64,000 bases of DNA, taken from JACCXG01 sp963785755. Lineage in GTDB: Bacteria; Acidobacteriota; Vicinamibacteria; Vicinamibacterales; 2-12-FULL-66-21. How positions within the stretch are numbered: position 1 is the stretch's first letter; each line of letters opens with the position of its first letter. The stretch is from the NCBI GenBank assembly GCA_963785755.1, contig CAWAXG010000075.1, positions 124,001 through 188,000 on the forward strand, in the 5' to 3' direction. Below the pieces are notes generated by a model that did not search any database, was not told the origin of the DNA, and was given only the letters and a program-made list of their open reading frames with translations. The position numbers and the translations under genes were made by a program. Positions 34,746 through 43,822 of this stretch are shown one piece after another.

Positions 34746-36191
34746 TTACGTTCTCGTGCTCACCGACTCGATCCGCTCGCCACTGGCCCCGACCACCGGA
34801 TCGATGAACTGCCGGTAGGCATCCTCGTACCCCCGATCGACCAGCTCCGACAGCATGTATCTGCGGTCCGATCGCTCGTCGTAGACTCCAGCGAAATCCA
34901 GCGGACCGAGCGGATTGTGATCGGGCCGGATGACGTAGAGACCGGCGAAGCGGCCGGAGAACTGCTCGAGCACGTCGCGGAGGCCCGCCGACTCGAACGC
35001 GCCGAGTTGTTCGCCGGCATTGCCGCGGAGGTCGGCGCGCCGGGCGCGCAATTCGTGGGGCCGCCCGACGCGCGGTGAGGCAGAGAGCAGCACCACCTGC
35101 TCGATGCCGGCCGCGGCGACCTCCTCGAGAACGCGGGCCAGCGCCGCCGGCCGATCGCACAGGCGGTGGCTTTCCCCGCGCCACGGACCTTCCGCGGCAA
35201 ACGTCACGAGGTGCGGCTCGGTCGCAATCGGCAGCGCCAGCGACGACGACAGGACATCCATCGCATGCTCCCGCGCCACACCGGCCAGATCGAACGCCTC
35301 CGCGGCTCGCGTGCTGTGCGCGAACGACGGCATCCGGCCGAAGAATCGCGCGCGGTGCTGATCGCCCAGAAAGGCGAACACCAGATCGTGGCGCGCATCC
35401 ACATCGTGGACGACCACCAGCAGCTCACGGAAACCAGGCTGGCCGAGGTTCTCGGAGATCAGCTCGATGAACCGTCGCCCGAGCTCGGTATTGCGCGGCT
35501 GCTGCAGCGGCGCCGCGCCTCGAATCAGCGTCCAGAGCTCCGCGGCGAACGTTTCGAACGTGCGGGCCGCTGACAGCGGGCTCCCGACCAGACGCCAGAC
35601 GATTTCGGGTCCGCTGCGGATGGTGCGCCGGCGCACCCGGGTCATCCAGCGATCGGCGGCGAGGCGTGCGGCCAGCGCGCCAATCGCCATGAGCACGGCG
35701 AGCAGAACCAGCCGCGGAATAATCGTCGGCAGAGCCGTCGGAGCGAACGACGCGCCCAGCCAGGAGGTGAATCGAACCGTCAGCGCGCTGCCAATCTGAT
35801 CGAGACCGATCAGCGTGAGCACGAAGCCCGCGAGGCCGATCACGATCGCGATGGCGAAGAGCGCGACCGGAAACAACAGCAGGACGCCGGCGGCGACCGC
35901 CGCCCATCCGGCAACCTCCAGCGCGCGGCGCCAGCGATAGAACGACGCCGCCGGCCGATTCTTCCAGATGCCGCCCGGCTCCCAGAGTCTGGCGCCGCCG
36001 TCGACGGCGGCGAACATGGCGCCCACTGCACCCATGCCGCGGCCCGCCACCAGATCCGTGCGCACGCCGGCCTCGTGCAGCGCTCGCAGCACGCCGGCAT
36101 GGTAGGCCCCGGCGGTACCGGAACCGGTCAGGACGACGGCGGTTCGAAGTCGCGTGGAGTAGAGACGGTCGGGCGCGTCAGGGGTAATCAC
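34746..36191 (-). CDS. Patatin-like protein lacking the nucleophile Ser
   Basis: A 481-residue protein. Residues 15-60 follow the patatin pattern: oxyanion loop VLTGSGTAGAYHAGVL, then DLVAGRGMGAVGAMF. In true patatins the second motif is GTSAG; here it is GRGMG, so Gly52 replaces the catalytic Ser. Two hydrophobic hairpins (about 90-135 and 160-180) suggest membrane attachment. The C-terminal part (GPLDFAGVYDERSDRRYML, DRGYEDAYRQFI) is conserved-looking. It may bind lipid or act as a scaffold; hydrolase activity is unlikely. Starts at GTG 36191. Confidence 0.72.
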   Translation of the reverse strand: MITPDAPDRLYSTRLRTAVVLTGSGTAGAYHAGVLRALHEAGVRTDLVAGRGMGAVGAMFAAVDGGARLWEPGGIWKNRPAASFYRWRRALEVAGWAAVAAGVLLLFPVALFAIAIVIGLAGFVLTLIGLDQIGSALTVRFTSWLGASFAPTALPTIIPRLVLLAVLMAIGALAARLAADRWMTRVRRRTIRSGPEIVWRLVGSPLSAARTFETFAAELWTLIRGAAPLQQPRNTELGRRFIELISENLGQPGFRELLVVVHDVDARHDLVFAFLGDQHRARFFGRMPSFAHSTRAAEAFDLAGVAREHAMDVLSSSLALPIATEPHLVTFAAEGPWRGESHRLCDRPAALARVLEEVAAAGIEQVVLLSASPRVGRPHELRARRADLRGNAGEQLGAFESAGLRDVLEQFSGRFAGLYVIRPDHNPLGPLDFAGVYDERSDRRYMLSELVDRGYEDAYRQFIDPVVGASGERIESVSTRT

Positions 36192-36244
36192 AGTCTCGTC
36201 GCGCGCACCTCGCTGATCGACCGCCGTCTCGCAGAGACGCGGCC

Positions 36245-36715
36245 TTACGCCTCGTCGTGAATGGTGGTGAGCTTGACCAGCTCGAAGGTCCGGCTGCCGC
36301 TCGGCGTCGTCACCGTAACCGAGTCCCCTTCTTCCTTGTTCAGGAGCGCGCGGCCGATCGGCGAGGCGGTCGAAATCAATCCCTGCTCGACGTCGGCGTC
36401 TTCTGGCATGACGAGCTGGTAGACGGTCAGGTGGCCGGTCGCGGGATCCTTCAGATGGGCTGTCGATCCGAATCCGACCTTGTCGCGCGGGACCTTGTCC
36501 AGATTCATCAGATGAATGTCGCTGACACGCTTCTTGAGCAGGCTGATCCGCGACTCGACCAGCCGCTGCCGTTCCTTGGCGGCGTGATACTCCGCGTTCT
36601 CACGCAGATCGCCCAGCTCGCGGGCCCGTTTGATTTCCAGCGGCAGTTCGGTCTTCAGCTCCTTGTCGAGCTGCATGATCTCGTCTTCGAATTTCTTGAG
36701 CAATCGGGCTTTCAT
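36245..36715 (-). CDS. greA: Transcription elongation factor GreA
   Basis: A 156-residue GreA that rescues backtracked RNA polymerase by stimulating transcript cleavage. The coiled coil with the acidic tip is GDLRENAEYHAAKERQ (35-50); the C-terminal domain has GFGSTAHLKD, YQLVMPEDADVE, STASPIGRALLNKEEGD. ATG 36715 gives the usual length; in-frame sequence upstream is a shadow of the divergent methyltransferase gene. Confidence 0.95.
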   Translation of the reverse strand: MKARLLKKFEDEIMQLDKELKTELPLEIKRARELGDLRENAEYHAAKERQRLVESRISLLKKRVSDIHLMNLDKVPRDKVGFGSTAHLKDPATGHLTVYQLVMPEDADVEQGLISTASPIGRALLNKEEGDSVTVTTPSGSRTFELVKLTTIHDEA

Positions 36716-36815
36716 TTTCAGGAATGGTAGCACGCCGGGGTCGTGCGGAAAGGCGTTGAGCGTGGCGGCCGGCCCGGAAGCCGTGATCCGCGGCGGCGGT
36801 ACAATCGTCAGGTCG

Positions 36816-37628
36816 ATGGAGCGCATTTCGAGCCGCCAGAATCCGATCGTGAAGCAGTTTCGCGCGCTCCTGGATCCGGTGCAGGCGCGCTCGGGCGACG
36901 TCGCCCGGATGCTGCTCGACGGCGAGCACCTCGTGGCGGAAGCCCTGGACTCGGGCGTAGCGATCGACGTGGTCGCGGTCCGCGACGATGGCGCAGACGG
37001 TGCGCTCGGCGCGCTGGCGCGCCGGGCGGCGGCGCGCGGCGCGCGCCTGCTCGGGGTGCCGAGCGCGGTACTCTCGGCGATCAGTCCGGTCCGTGAGCCT
37101 TCCGGCATCGTCGCAATCGCGCGGCGTTCCGCGCTCACGCTCGACGATGCGCTGGCGAATCCGCCGCAGCTCGTGCTGATGCTCTCACGGGTGCAGGATC
37201 CAGGGAACGTCGGCGCCATCGTCCGGGCGGCCGACGCGTGCGGCGCGACCGGGATCATCACCTCGGACGGCACCGCCGATCCCTTCGGGTGGAAAGCGCT
37301 GCGCGGATCCATGGGAAGCGCCTTCCGCATTCCCGTGGCCGCGCACGAATCACTCGAGCAGGCCGTTCGGGCAGCGAAGGAGCGCCGCATCCGCGTCCTG
37401 GCCGCTGTGCCCCGCGGCGGCACGCCGCTGCCGGGCTGCGATCTTCGAGGCGCCTCAGCCGTGCTGCTCGGCGGTGAGGGCAACGGTCTGGCTCCCCATC
37501 TCGTGACGCTGGCAGACGAGGCGATCACGATCCCCATGCGACCGCCGGCCGAGTCGCTGAACGTCGCGACCGCAGCGGCGCTGATCGCTTACGAAGCGCA
37601 ACGGCAGCGCGACGAGGTCTCCAGGTGA
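36816..37628 (+). CDS. TrmH/SpoU-family RNA 2'-O-methyltransferase
   Basis: A 270-residue RNA methyltransferase. An N-terminal substrate-binding domain (ISSRQNPIVKQFRAL, RMLLDGEHLVAEAL) precedes the knotted SPOUT domain with motif 1 VQDPGNVGAIVRAADACGA, motif 2 LLGGEGNGLAP and motif 3 IPMRPPAESLNVATAAAL. The target (rRNA or tRNA) cannot be told. ATG 36816 follows CAGG; its stop overlaps the rarA start by four bases (GTGA), so the two genes are probably coupled. Confidence 0.92.
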   Translation: MERISSRQNPIVKQFRALLDPVQARSGDVARMLLDGEHLVAEALDSGVAIDVVAVRDDGADGALGALARRAAARGARLLGVPSAVLSAISPVREPSGIVAIARRSALTLDDALANPPQLVLMLSRVQDPGNVGAIVRAADACGATGIITSDGTADPFGWKALRGSMGSAFRIPVAAHESLEQAVRAAKERRIRVLAAVPRGGTPLPGCDLRGASAVLLGGEGNGLAPHLVTLADEAITIPMRPPAESLNVATAAALIAYEAQRQRDEVSR

Positions 37629-39025
37629 CGACATCGCTCTTCGACGAGAACGACTCCGGCAAGCCGGCCACAGAGGCCGCAGCTTCGCCACTGGCCGATC
37701 GCATGCGCCCGCGAACACTCGATGAATTCGTCGGTCAGGAAGCCGTCATCGCGCCGGGCCGGCCGCTGCGTCAGGCAATCGAGCAGGACCGGGTGCAGTC
37801 GGTCATCCTGTGGGGACCGCCGGGCACCGGCAAGACCACGCTCGCGAAGCTGATCGCCGGCGTCACCCGCGCGCACTTCATCTCGTTCAGCGCCGTGATG
37901 TCGGGCATCAAGGAGATTCGCACGGTGATGACGGAAGCCGAGGAGGCGAGGCGAAGACTCGGCCGGCGAACCATCCTCTTCATCGACGAGATCCATCGCT
38001 TCAACAAGGCGCAGCAGGACGCGTTTCTTCCTCGGGTCGAGGCTGGCGACATCATCCTGATCGGCGCCACGACCGAGAATCCGTCGTTCGAAGTGAACTC
38101 GGCGCTGTTGTCGCGATCGAAGGTCTACGTACTGAAACCGCTCGGGCCGGAGAAGATCGTCGAGATTCTGCGCCGGGCACTCGACGACCCGGATCGCGGG
38201 CTGGGAGCGCTCGGGCTCCGTGCCGAGGACGAGGCGCTGGCGGGAATCGCCCGTTACGCGAACGGCGACGCGCGCGTGGCCTTGAATCTGCTCGAGCTCG
38301 CCGCCGCGACGGCGCGAACATCGAAGCATATCGACGCGGCGCTCATCGCCGATCTGACCCACAATCGCGCGCTCCTCTACGACAAGTCTGGCGAAGAGCA
38401 CTACAACCTGATCTCGGCGCTGCACAAGTCGATGCGCAACAGCGATCCGGACGCATCGGTCTACTGGCTCGCACGCATGCTGGAGGCTGGCGAGGATCCC
38501 CTCTATGTGGCGCGGCGGCTGGTCCGGTTCGCGTCCGAGGACATCGGCAACGCCGACCCTCGAGCGCTCTCCATTGCGGTCGCCGCCAAGGAGGCCGTGC
38601 ACTTCATCGGCATGCCGGAAGGCAACACGGCGCTGGCCCAGGCGGCCATCTATCTGGCCACCGCGCCGAAGAGCAACGCCGTGTACCGCGCGTATCTGGA
38701 CGCGGCGGCGGCCGCGTCAGAAGAGCTGGCCGAGCCCGTGCCGCTGCACCTGAGGAATGCCCCGACCAAGCTGATGAAGGAGTTGGAGTACGGAAAGGGG
38801 TACCGCTACGCGCACGACGAAGCGGCGGGGATTGCCGACATGGACTGTCTGCCCCCCGCCCACCAGGGCCGGACTTTCTATGAACCCACCGGACGCGGGT
38901 TCGAGGCGACGCTCAAAGACCGCCTTACGGAGTGGAAATCACGGGTGCGGGCGCGGGCGCAACCGACAGCTTCGCGGCCATCGGCTTCACCTTCCGGAAC
39001 ATCTCCTCGCGGAGAGGAAGGATGA
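37625..39025 (+). CDS. rarA: Replication-associated recombination protein RarA
   Basis: AAA+ ATPase of the MgsA/RarA/WRNIP1 family acting at stalled forks. Walker A is WGPPGTGKTTLAKL, Walker B is ILFIDEIHRFNKAQQDAFLP, sensor 1 is GATTENPSFEV, followed by the tetramerisation region (EDIGNADPRAL, MPEGNTALAQAAIYLA). It starts with GTG 37625 inside the methyltransferase stop. The last about 30 residues (after LTEWKSR) are low-complexity and antisense to the end of the convergent protease gene, with 101 bp overlap. Confidence 0.94.
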   Translation: MTTSLFDENDSGKPATEAAASPLADRMRPRTLDEFVGQEAVIAPGRPLRQAIEQDRVQSVILWGPPGTGKTTLAKLIAGVTRAHFISFSAVMSGIKEIRTVMTEAEEARRRLGRRTILFIDEIHRFNKAQQDAFLPRVEAGDIILIGATTENPSFEVNSALLSRSKVYVLKPLGPEKIVEILRRALDDPDRGLGALGLRAEDEALAGIARYANGDARVALNLLELAAATARTSKHIDAALIADLTHNRALLYDKSGEEHYNLISALHKSMRNSDPDASVYWLARMLEAGEDPLYVARRLVRFASEDIGNADPRALSIAVAAKEAVHFIGMPEGNTALAQAAIYLATAPKSNAVYRAYLDAAAAASEELAEPVPLHLRNAPTKLMKELEYGKGYRYAHDEAAGIADMDCLPPAHQGRTFYEPTGRGFEATLKDRLTEWKSRVRARAQPTASRPSASPSGTSPRGEEG

Positions 39026-39851
39026 ACGAGAACCGGAAATCGCCCTGCATCCGGCCAATCGGAATACCCACGAGCTGCCCTTCGGCATTCAGCACGCCGC
39101 CGCCCGAGACGCCCGGGTGCCCGTCCGTCAAGCACGTCACGAGCTTGTTCGGCGTCCGCTGGCCGACATACCCGGTCGCGACGATGATGCCCTTCGAGTA
39201 ATCGTTCCCGAGACGGAAGATCGGGTCGGCGAATTCGAAGCCGTAGGTCAAATCGACGTTGAGCGCCGGCAGGTCAATCGCTTCCTTGACCTTGAGGATC
39301 GCCCAGTCGCCCGGATCGACTTCGACCCGCGCATCCCCGGAATCGACGACGCGCGCGGTGATCGGCTTGCCGTTGTATATCAGCTTGATCGAATTGATGA
39401 CCCGGGGGTCGGCAACGCCCTCCTGCCCGAGAGCCACGACGCCGTGTTTCACGGTGATGAAGTAGCCGTTGCCGAGGTAGCCGGCGGTTCCGTAGCTGCT
39501 CGCGCCTTTGTCGTCGTAGGAGTAGAGCTCGACGAAGCTCTGACGGCGGTCGCGAAGCAGCGTGAGCGGGAGGAGTCCCATCTCGCTCTGCAGCTGCCGT
39601 TTGACGTCTTCGACGATCGCCGCGCGATTGTCGGAAAGGGTTGGTGCTGGTTCGACGGGAATCAGACCGGAGGTGCCGGTCGGCACGGAAAGCTGCTGTC
39701 GGCGTAGTTGATCGACCTCCGCTCGGAGCGCGGCGAGCTGCTCATGGGCGTCCTCGCTGGGACGCGCACCGAGGTAGCTGCCGAGGCCGAAGAAGAGCAC
39801 CGCAAACGCCGACGCGACAACGACTGGAACTGCAAGACGACCATTAGACAT
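38925..39851 (-). CDS. Membrane-anchored trypsin-like serine protease
   Basis: A 308-residue protein with a membrane anchor (7-26), a coiled-coil linker (about 34-55), and a trypsin-like domain: His136 in FITVKHGVV, Asp182 in VDPGDWAILKV and Ser249 in GHPGVSGGGVLN, all three triad residues present. No PDZ domain follows, unlike DegP/HtrA. It probably acts in the periplasm, tethered to the inner membrane. ATG 39851 is chosen because the sequence upstream in frame is the riboswitch at 39859-39940. A c-di-GMP-controlled leader is therefore its likely regulator. Its 3' end overlaps the convergent rarA gene. Confidence 0.85.
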   Translation of the reverse strand: MSNGRLAVPVVVASAFAVLFFGLGSYLGARPSEDAHEQLAALRAEVDQLRRQQLSVPTGTSGLIPVEPAPTLSDNRAAIVEDVKRQLQSEMGLLPLTLLRDRRQSFVELYSYDDKGASSYGTAGYLGNGYFITVKHGVVALGQEGVADPRVINSIKLIYNGKPITARVVDSGDARVEVDPGDWAILKVKEAIDLPALNVDLTYGFEFADPIFRLGNDYSKGIIVATGYVGQRTPNKLVTCLTDGHPGVSGGGVLNAEGQLVGIPIGRMQGDFRFSFILPLREEMFRKVKPMAAKLSVAPAPAPVISTP

Positions 39852-39858
39852 ACGTACT

Positions 39859-39940
39859 CCAAGTTCGGCAGCTGGAACCGTTCGCAATTGAACATCCAGC
39901 TTTGCGCGCCCCGAGTCAGGGGTTTGCCTTTTTCGCTTGG
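39859..39940 (-). promoter_or_regulatory. Cyclic di-GMP-I (GEMM-I) riboswitch
   Basis: The minus-strand leader of the protease gene fits the GEMM-I pattern. The outer helix CCAAG (39940-39936) pairs with CTTGG (39863-39859). Inside it, AAAAAGGCAAACC is the conserved 5' strand, a C4/G4 hairpin follows, then GCGCAAAGCT, a second hairpin GCTGGA...TCCAGC, and the closing GCTGCCGAA. The order and spacing agree with c-di-GMP-I aptamers such as Vc2. It ends only seven bases before the ATG, so it may act on ribosome access. The first hairpin loop is not a clear GNRA, a mild departure. Confidence 0.75.
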
Positions 39941-39994
39941 AACTGCACACGGCTTCGATAGACGAAGCCCCGCAGAACTTCCTGGGATAACGGA

Positions 39995-40023
39995 ACTGTA
40001 ACCGTTCTCGCGCGGGCTGTCAA
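39995..40023 (-). promoter_or_regulatory. Sigma-70 promoter for the riboswitch/protease transcript
   Basis: On the minus strand TTGACA (40023-40018) and TACAGT (40000-39995) are separated by exactly 17 bases. Transcription would begin near 39988 and give a leader of about 137 nt. Between promoter and aptamer lies a perfect hairpin, GGCTTCG (39951-39957) with CGAAGCC (39963-39969) around a five-base loop, a second possible control element. Confidence 0.65.
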
Positions 40024-40196
40024 GCGTAAATCTTATCGCAGTCAGCGATTTATGTAGCCGCGAGCACGACCGTTTCCGCTCCCGCAGCCTTCACTCTGCC
40101 AGTGTCGTGCCGGGCGCTCGACACCCCCCGACCGCTCGTGTATCTTGTTGTCCCTCGCCTGGTTGCCGAACACGAGCAGCATCTCCGGAGCCATTG
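40024..40196. other. Remainder of the 345-bp divergent intergenic region
   Basis: The region 39852-40196 separates the protease and S9 peptidase genes. Its minus-strand half holds the promoter, hairpin and riboswitch listed separately. In this half I see no gene and no convincing promoter for the S9 peptidase, only a moderately AT-rich stretch at about 40024-40056. Confidence 0.5.
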
Positions 40197-42947
40197 ATGT
40201 TACGACCTGCCTCTCGCCCGACAACTCGCGTTACCGCACGGATTCTCAGGATCGTGCCGGCCCTGCTGTTCGCCGGTCTTCCCCTGACGCTGATCGGACA
40301 GAGTCCGGCCCCTCATGACAGCCGCTCCGCGTGGGTCGACGAGGTAATCAAGCAGGAAAGCTACGCCTCCCCTCCGAAGGAACTGGCGGATGCCGTCCTG
40401 GCGCCGCGCTATCTGAATCTCGCGCTCACCAATCTCAGTCCCGACAAGAAGTGGTTCGCCGACGAGATCGGCGATGGCCCGGTGCCGATGAAAACGTTCG
40501 CCAAACCCTTTCACGAGCTCGGTGGCGTGTTCATCGACTTCAAAGCGCATCGCGCGCGTGCGTTGACGATCCGCAACAGCGCAGGGCTCCAGATCATCTC
40601 CGCCGCGGACGGCACGCGGAGGACGATTCAGGTGCCGGCCGGCGCGCGCGTCTCGAACGCGGCGTGGTCGCCCGACAGCTCTGGTATTGCCTTCTTCGTT
40701 CACGGTGACGATGCCACGCATATCTGGTTCGCGGACGTCGTCTCGGGAAAATCGCGGCAGCTCACGAAGACGCCAGTTCTCGCGACGCTGGTCCCGACGT
40801 TCGAATTCAGTCAGGACGGCAAGACGATCGCGTACGTCCAAGTGCCCGACGGCCGAGGCCCCATGCCGGCTGCTCCGCCGGCGCCGACGACGCCGACTGT
40901 GAAGATCGCTGACGCTGGGAAGAACCGGCTACGCACGTTCCCCAGCCTGATGTCGGCCCCGCACGAGAGGGAGTTGTTGGAATGGCACGTGACGGGTCAA
41001 GTCGTCATGCTCGACGTCCAGAAAGGCACGATCAGGAAGGTTGGCCATCCGGCGATGGTGCGCTCGCTCGATGCATCGCCCGATGCGAAGTACGTGCGGG
41101 TGACGAAGATGGTCAAGCCGTTCTCCTATGACGTGCCAGTGAGCAGCTTCGGCACGGTCGACGAGGTCTGGGACGCGGACGGCAGGATGCTCGCGAAGGT
41201 GACCGACCGGCCGATCAATCTCGGCGTGCAGGACGACACGCAGCCGGCGCCCGATCCCGCGGCCGGCGGAGGACGCGGCGGGCAGCAGCAGGGAAAACGG
41301 GACATCGCGTGGCGCGCCGACGGCCAGGGGCTGACGTTCCTGGAGCAGGAACCACCGCCCCCCGACGACGACAGCCAGGGCGCGAGGGGCGGCGCGCGCG
41401 GCCAGGGCGCCGGCGCCGACGATCAGGATTCGCCGGGCTCGCGAGGCGGACGCGGCTCACAGCCGCAGCGCAAGGACCGCCTCTATCAGTGGACCGCACC
41501 GTTCGACGAGTCGAGCAAGAAGGTCCTGTACGAGAACAGCTCGCGCATGACCGGGCTTCGATACTCACCCGACATGCAGATCATCTTCTTCTCCGAGCGG
41601 TCCGGTCAGAACTCGGTCGAGACCGCGATCTACCTGAACGATACCGCCAGGAAGTACACGCTGGCCCGCTACCGCGCCGAGGATGTGTACGCCAATCCCG
41701 GCACGCTCGTGTCGACCCGCGGCCCCGTCAGCTCCGGCGGCAGAGGCGCAGGCGGTGGTGGTGGCGGCGGACGCGGAGGTGGCGGCGGTGGCACCGGACC
41801 GGTGCAGGTGTCGGTCGATGGGCAGAGCGTGTTCTTTGCCGGCACGCTCCATCACCGCAATCCCAACGAGGTCGGCCCGAAGACGTTCATCGACAAGGTC
41901 GGGATCAAGACCGGCGACAAATCGCGACTCTACGAAAGCAGCAACGACGGCGTCTACGAGCGAGTCACGTCAATCCTCGACATCGAGAACGGCAGGTACA
42001 TCGTCGCGAGGGAGAGTCCCACCGAGGTGGCGCAGAACTTCCTGGCCGAGGGGTCGAAGCGCATCCAGCTGACGAACAACCGCGACTACACGCCGGACAT
42101 CACGAAAGCCAGAATCGAACGCCTCGTCGTCGAGCGTCCCGACGGCTTCAAGTTCCGCGTCACCGTGAACCTGCCGCAGGAGTATCAGCCCGGCACGCGG
42201 CTGCCGGCGCTGTTCTGGTTCTACCCGCGCGAGTATCAGGATCAGGAGTCGTACGACCGGCCGGATCGGACGTTCAACAGGAACGAGTTCCCCGCGTTCG
42301 GCGTTCGCTCGATGGAATACTTCGTCCGCCTCGGCTACGCCGTCGTCGAACCCGACTCCCCCATCGTCGGCCCGCAGGGACAGATGAACAACAACTACGT
42401 GCACGACCTGCGCACGAACCTGGCCGCGGTGATCGACGAACTGGATCGGCGGGCGCTCGTCGACCGGACGCGGCTCGCGATCGGCGGACACAGCTACGGC
42501 GCGTTCTCCGCGGTGAACGCGATGGTGCATACGCCGTTCTTCAAGGCCGGGATCGCGGGGGACGGGGCCTACAACCGGACGCTCACCCCGATCGGGTTCC
42601 AGAGCGAGCGGCGCGACCTGTGGGAAGCGCCCCATGTCTACCTGAACATGTCCCCGTTTCTCTACGCGAACAATCTGACCGGGGCGCTGCTGATGTACCA
42701 CGGACTGGCGGATCAGAACGTCGGCACCGATCCCACGAACTCGATCAGGCTGTACCACGCCCTCAACGGCCTGGGAAAGACCACCGCGCTTTATCTGTAT
42801 CCGCTCGAGGACCATGGGCCGGCCGCCAGGGAGACGCTGCTCGACCTGTGGGCGCGATGGTCTGCCTGGCTCGACAAATACGTGAAGAATCCGGCGAAGC
42901 CGGCGGGAGAGCAACGCCGGATCACGACCTCATCCGGGAATCGGTGA
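40197..42947 (+). CDS. Secreted S9-family (prolyl oligopeptidase-like) peptidase
   Basis: A 916-residue exported serine peptidase. A signal peptide (about 15-35, ILRIVPALLFAGLPLTLIG) precedes a beta-propeller with several WSPDSSGIAFF- and FSQDGKTIAYV-type blades, then the alpha/beta-hydrolase domain: Ser766 in GGHSYGAFSA, Asp839 in HGLADQNV, His873 in LEDHGPA. Two low-complexity Gly/Arg/Gln-rich inserts interrupt the propeller (about 355-425 and 511-535). It would degrade peptides in the periplasm or outside. ATG 40197 is chosen because earlier in-frame codons precede the signal peptide without conservation. Confidence 0.9.
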   Translation: MLRPASRPTTRVTARILRIVPALLFAGLPLTLIGQSPAPHDSRSAWVDEVIKQESYASPPKELADAVLAPRYLNLALTNLSPDKKWFADEIGDGPVPMKTFAKPFHELGGVFIDFKAHRARALTIRNSAGLQIISAADGTRRTIQVPAGARVSNAAWSPDSSGIAFFVHGDDATHIWFADVVSGKSRQLTKTPVLATLVPTFEFSQDGKTIAYVQVPDGRGPMPAAPPAPTTPTVKIADAGKNRLRTFPSLMSAPHERELLEWHVTGQVVMLDVQKGTIRKVGHPAMVRSLDASPDAKYVRVTKMVKPFSYDVPVSSFGTVDEVWDADGRMLAKVTDRPINLGVQDDTQPAPDPAAGGGRGGQQQGKRDIAWRADGQGLTFLEQEPPPPDDDSQGARGGARGQGAGADDQDSPGSRGGRGSQPQRKDRLYQWTAPFDESSKKVLYENSSRMTGLRYSPDMQIIFFSERSGQNSVETAIYLNDTARKYTLARYRAEDVYANPGTLVSTRGPVSSGGRGAGGGGGGGRGGGGGGTGPVQVSVDGQSVFFAGTLHHRNPNEVGPKTFIDKVGIKTGDKSRLYESSNDGVYERVTSILDIENGRYIVARESPTEVAQNFLAEGSKRIQLTNNRDYTPDITKARIERLVVERPDGFKFRVTVNLPQEYQPGTRLPALFWFYPREYQDQESYDRPDRTFNRNEFPAFGVRSMEYFVRLGYAVVEPDSPIVGPQGQMNNNYVHDLRTNLAAVIDELDRRALVDRTRLAIGGHSYGAFSAVNAMVHTPFFKAGIAGDGAYNRTLTPIGFQSERRDLWEAPHVYLNMSPFLYANNLTGALLMYHGLADQNVGTDPTNSIRLYHALNGLGKTTALYLYPLEDHGPAARETLLDLWARWSAWLDKYVKNPAKPAGEQRRITTSSGNR

Positions 42948-42955
42948 CTGGCACG

Positions 42956-43822
42956 TCACCGGGCGGTGACGCGAAGGACGGCATCAACCCAGCCTTCGAT
43001 TTCGGTCCACGTCCTGGCATCGCTCAAGGACTGGTTGTGACCCGCGCGCTCGACGAGGATGAACCGCTTCGGGCCCGCGAGCGCGTCCAGGACCCGCTCC
43101 GAATGGCTCGGGCTCGTCTCATCATCGGCGGCGCCGTGAATGAGCAGCACTGGCGCCTTGATCGACTCCGCCGCCTTCTCAGGACTTACCTGATCGATGT
43201 CGAACGCGCCGCGGTCTTCGGCCAGCGCGATCGCTTTCTCGATGACGCCAGCGGTCAGGAAGAACGGCGCGCGCTCACTCGCCACGGTCCGAAGGTCGGA
43301 GAAGACCTCCGCCGCGACAACGCCGGTGACACGGCGGTTCAGCGCCGCCTCCTGAAGCGCCACGGCCGCCCCGAGTGACGTGCCGACGAGAATGACCGGG
43401 CCTGACTGCACCGTCTCGATGACGCGTCGAAGGTCGGCCTTCTCGTGGAAGCCGTAGGTGCAGATCTCCCCTTCTGACTTGCCGTGCGCCCGGCTGTCGT
43501 ACGCGATCACGTCCAGCCCCTTCGGGGTGAAGCGCTGGATGACGCCGACACCGCTGCCCCGGTTGTCGGCGACCCCGTGCAGGTAGATGATCGTGGCCCG
43601 GCGAGCGCCCTCTCCCTGGCAGTACCAGCCGCGCAGCGTCACACCTTCGCCGGCAAAGTCGCGCTCGACGCACGAGCGCGGCCGGTCCGGTATCGAGTCG
43701 TGGCGAGTTGGATAAAGGAGCCCGCCCGCGGCGATGGACGGAAGCTGGAAGCTCACGACCGCCGCCGCCACGGCGGCGAGCACCATGACGACGACGATCG
43801 CGGTCAGGAAGCGGCGGCTCAC
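42956..43822 (-). CDS. Membrane-anchored alpha/beta hydrolase
   Basis: A 288-residue protein. An N-terminal helix (LTAIVVVMVLAAVAAAVV) anchors or exports it; the hydrolase domain has the oxyanion region IIYLHGVADNRGSG, the nucleophile elbow VGTSLGAAVA, the acid VLLIHGAADDETSP and the His ERAGHNQSL. It resembles BEM46/FrsA-like hydrolases; substrate unknown. GTG 43822 directly follows the stop of the epimerase gene, suggesting one transcript. Confidence 0.87.
   Translation of the reverse strand: MSRRFLTAIVVVMVLAAVAAAVVSFQLPSIAAGGLLYPTRHDSIPDRPRSCVERDFAGEGVTLRGWYCQGEGARRATIIYLHGVADNRGSGVGVIQRFTPKGLDVIAYDSRAHGKSEGEICTYGFHEKADLRRVIETVQSGPVILVGTSLGAAVALQEAALNRRVTGVVAAEVFSDLRTVASERAPFFLTAGVIEKAIALAEDRGAFDIDQVSPEKAAESIKAPVLLIHGAADDETSPSHSERVLDALAGPKRFILVERAGHNQSLSDARTWTEIEGWVDAVLRVTAR

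Noticed and set aside
41309..43378. A 689-codon + strand frame overlapping the S9 peptidase and the hydrolase
   Set aside because: It is the wrong frame of the peptidase, rich in Arg, with no recognisable motif.
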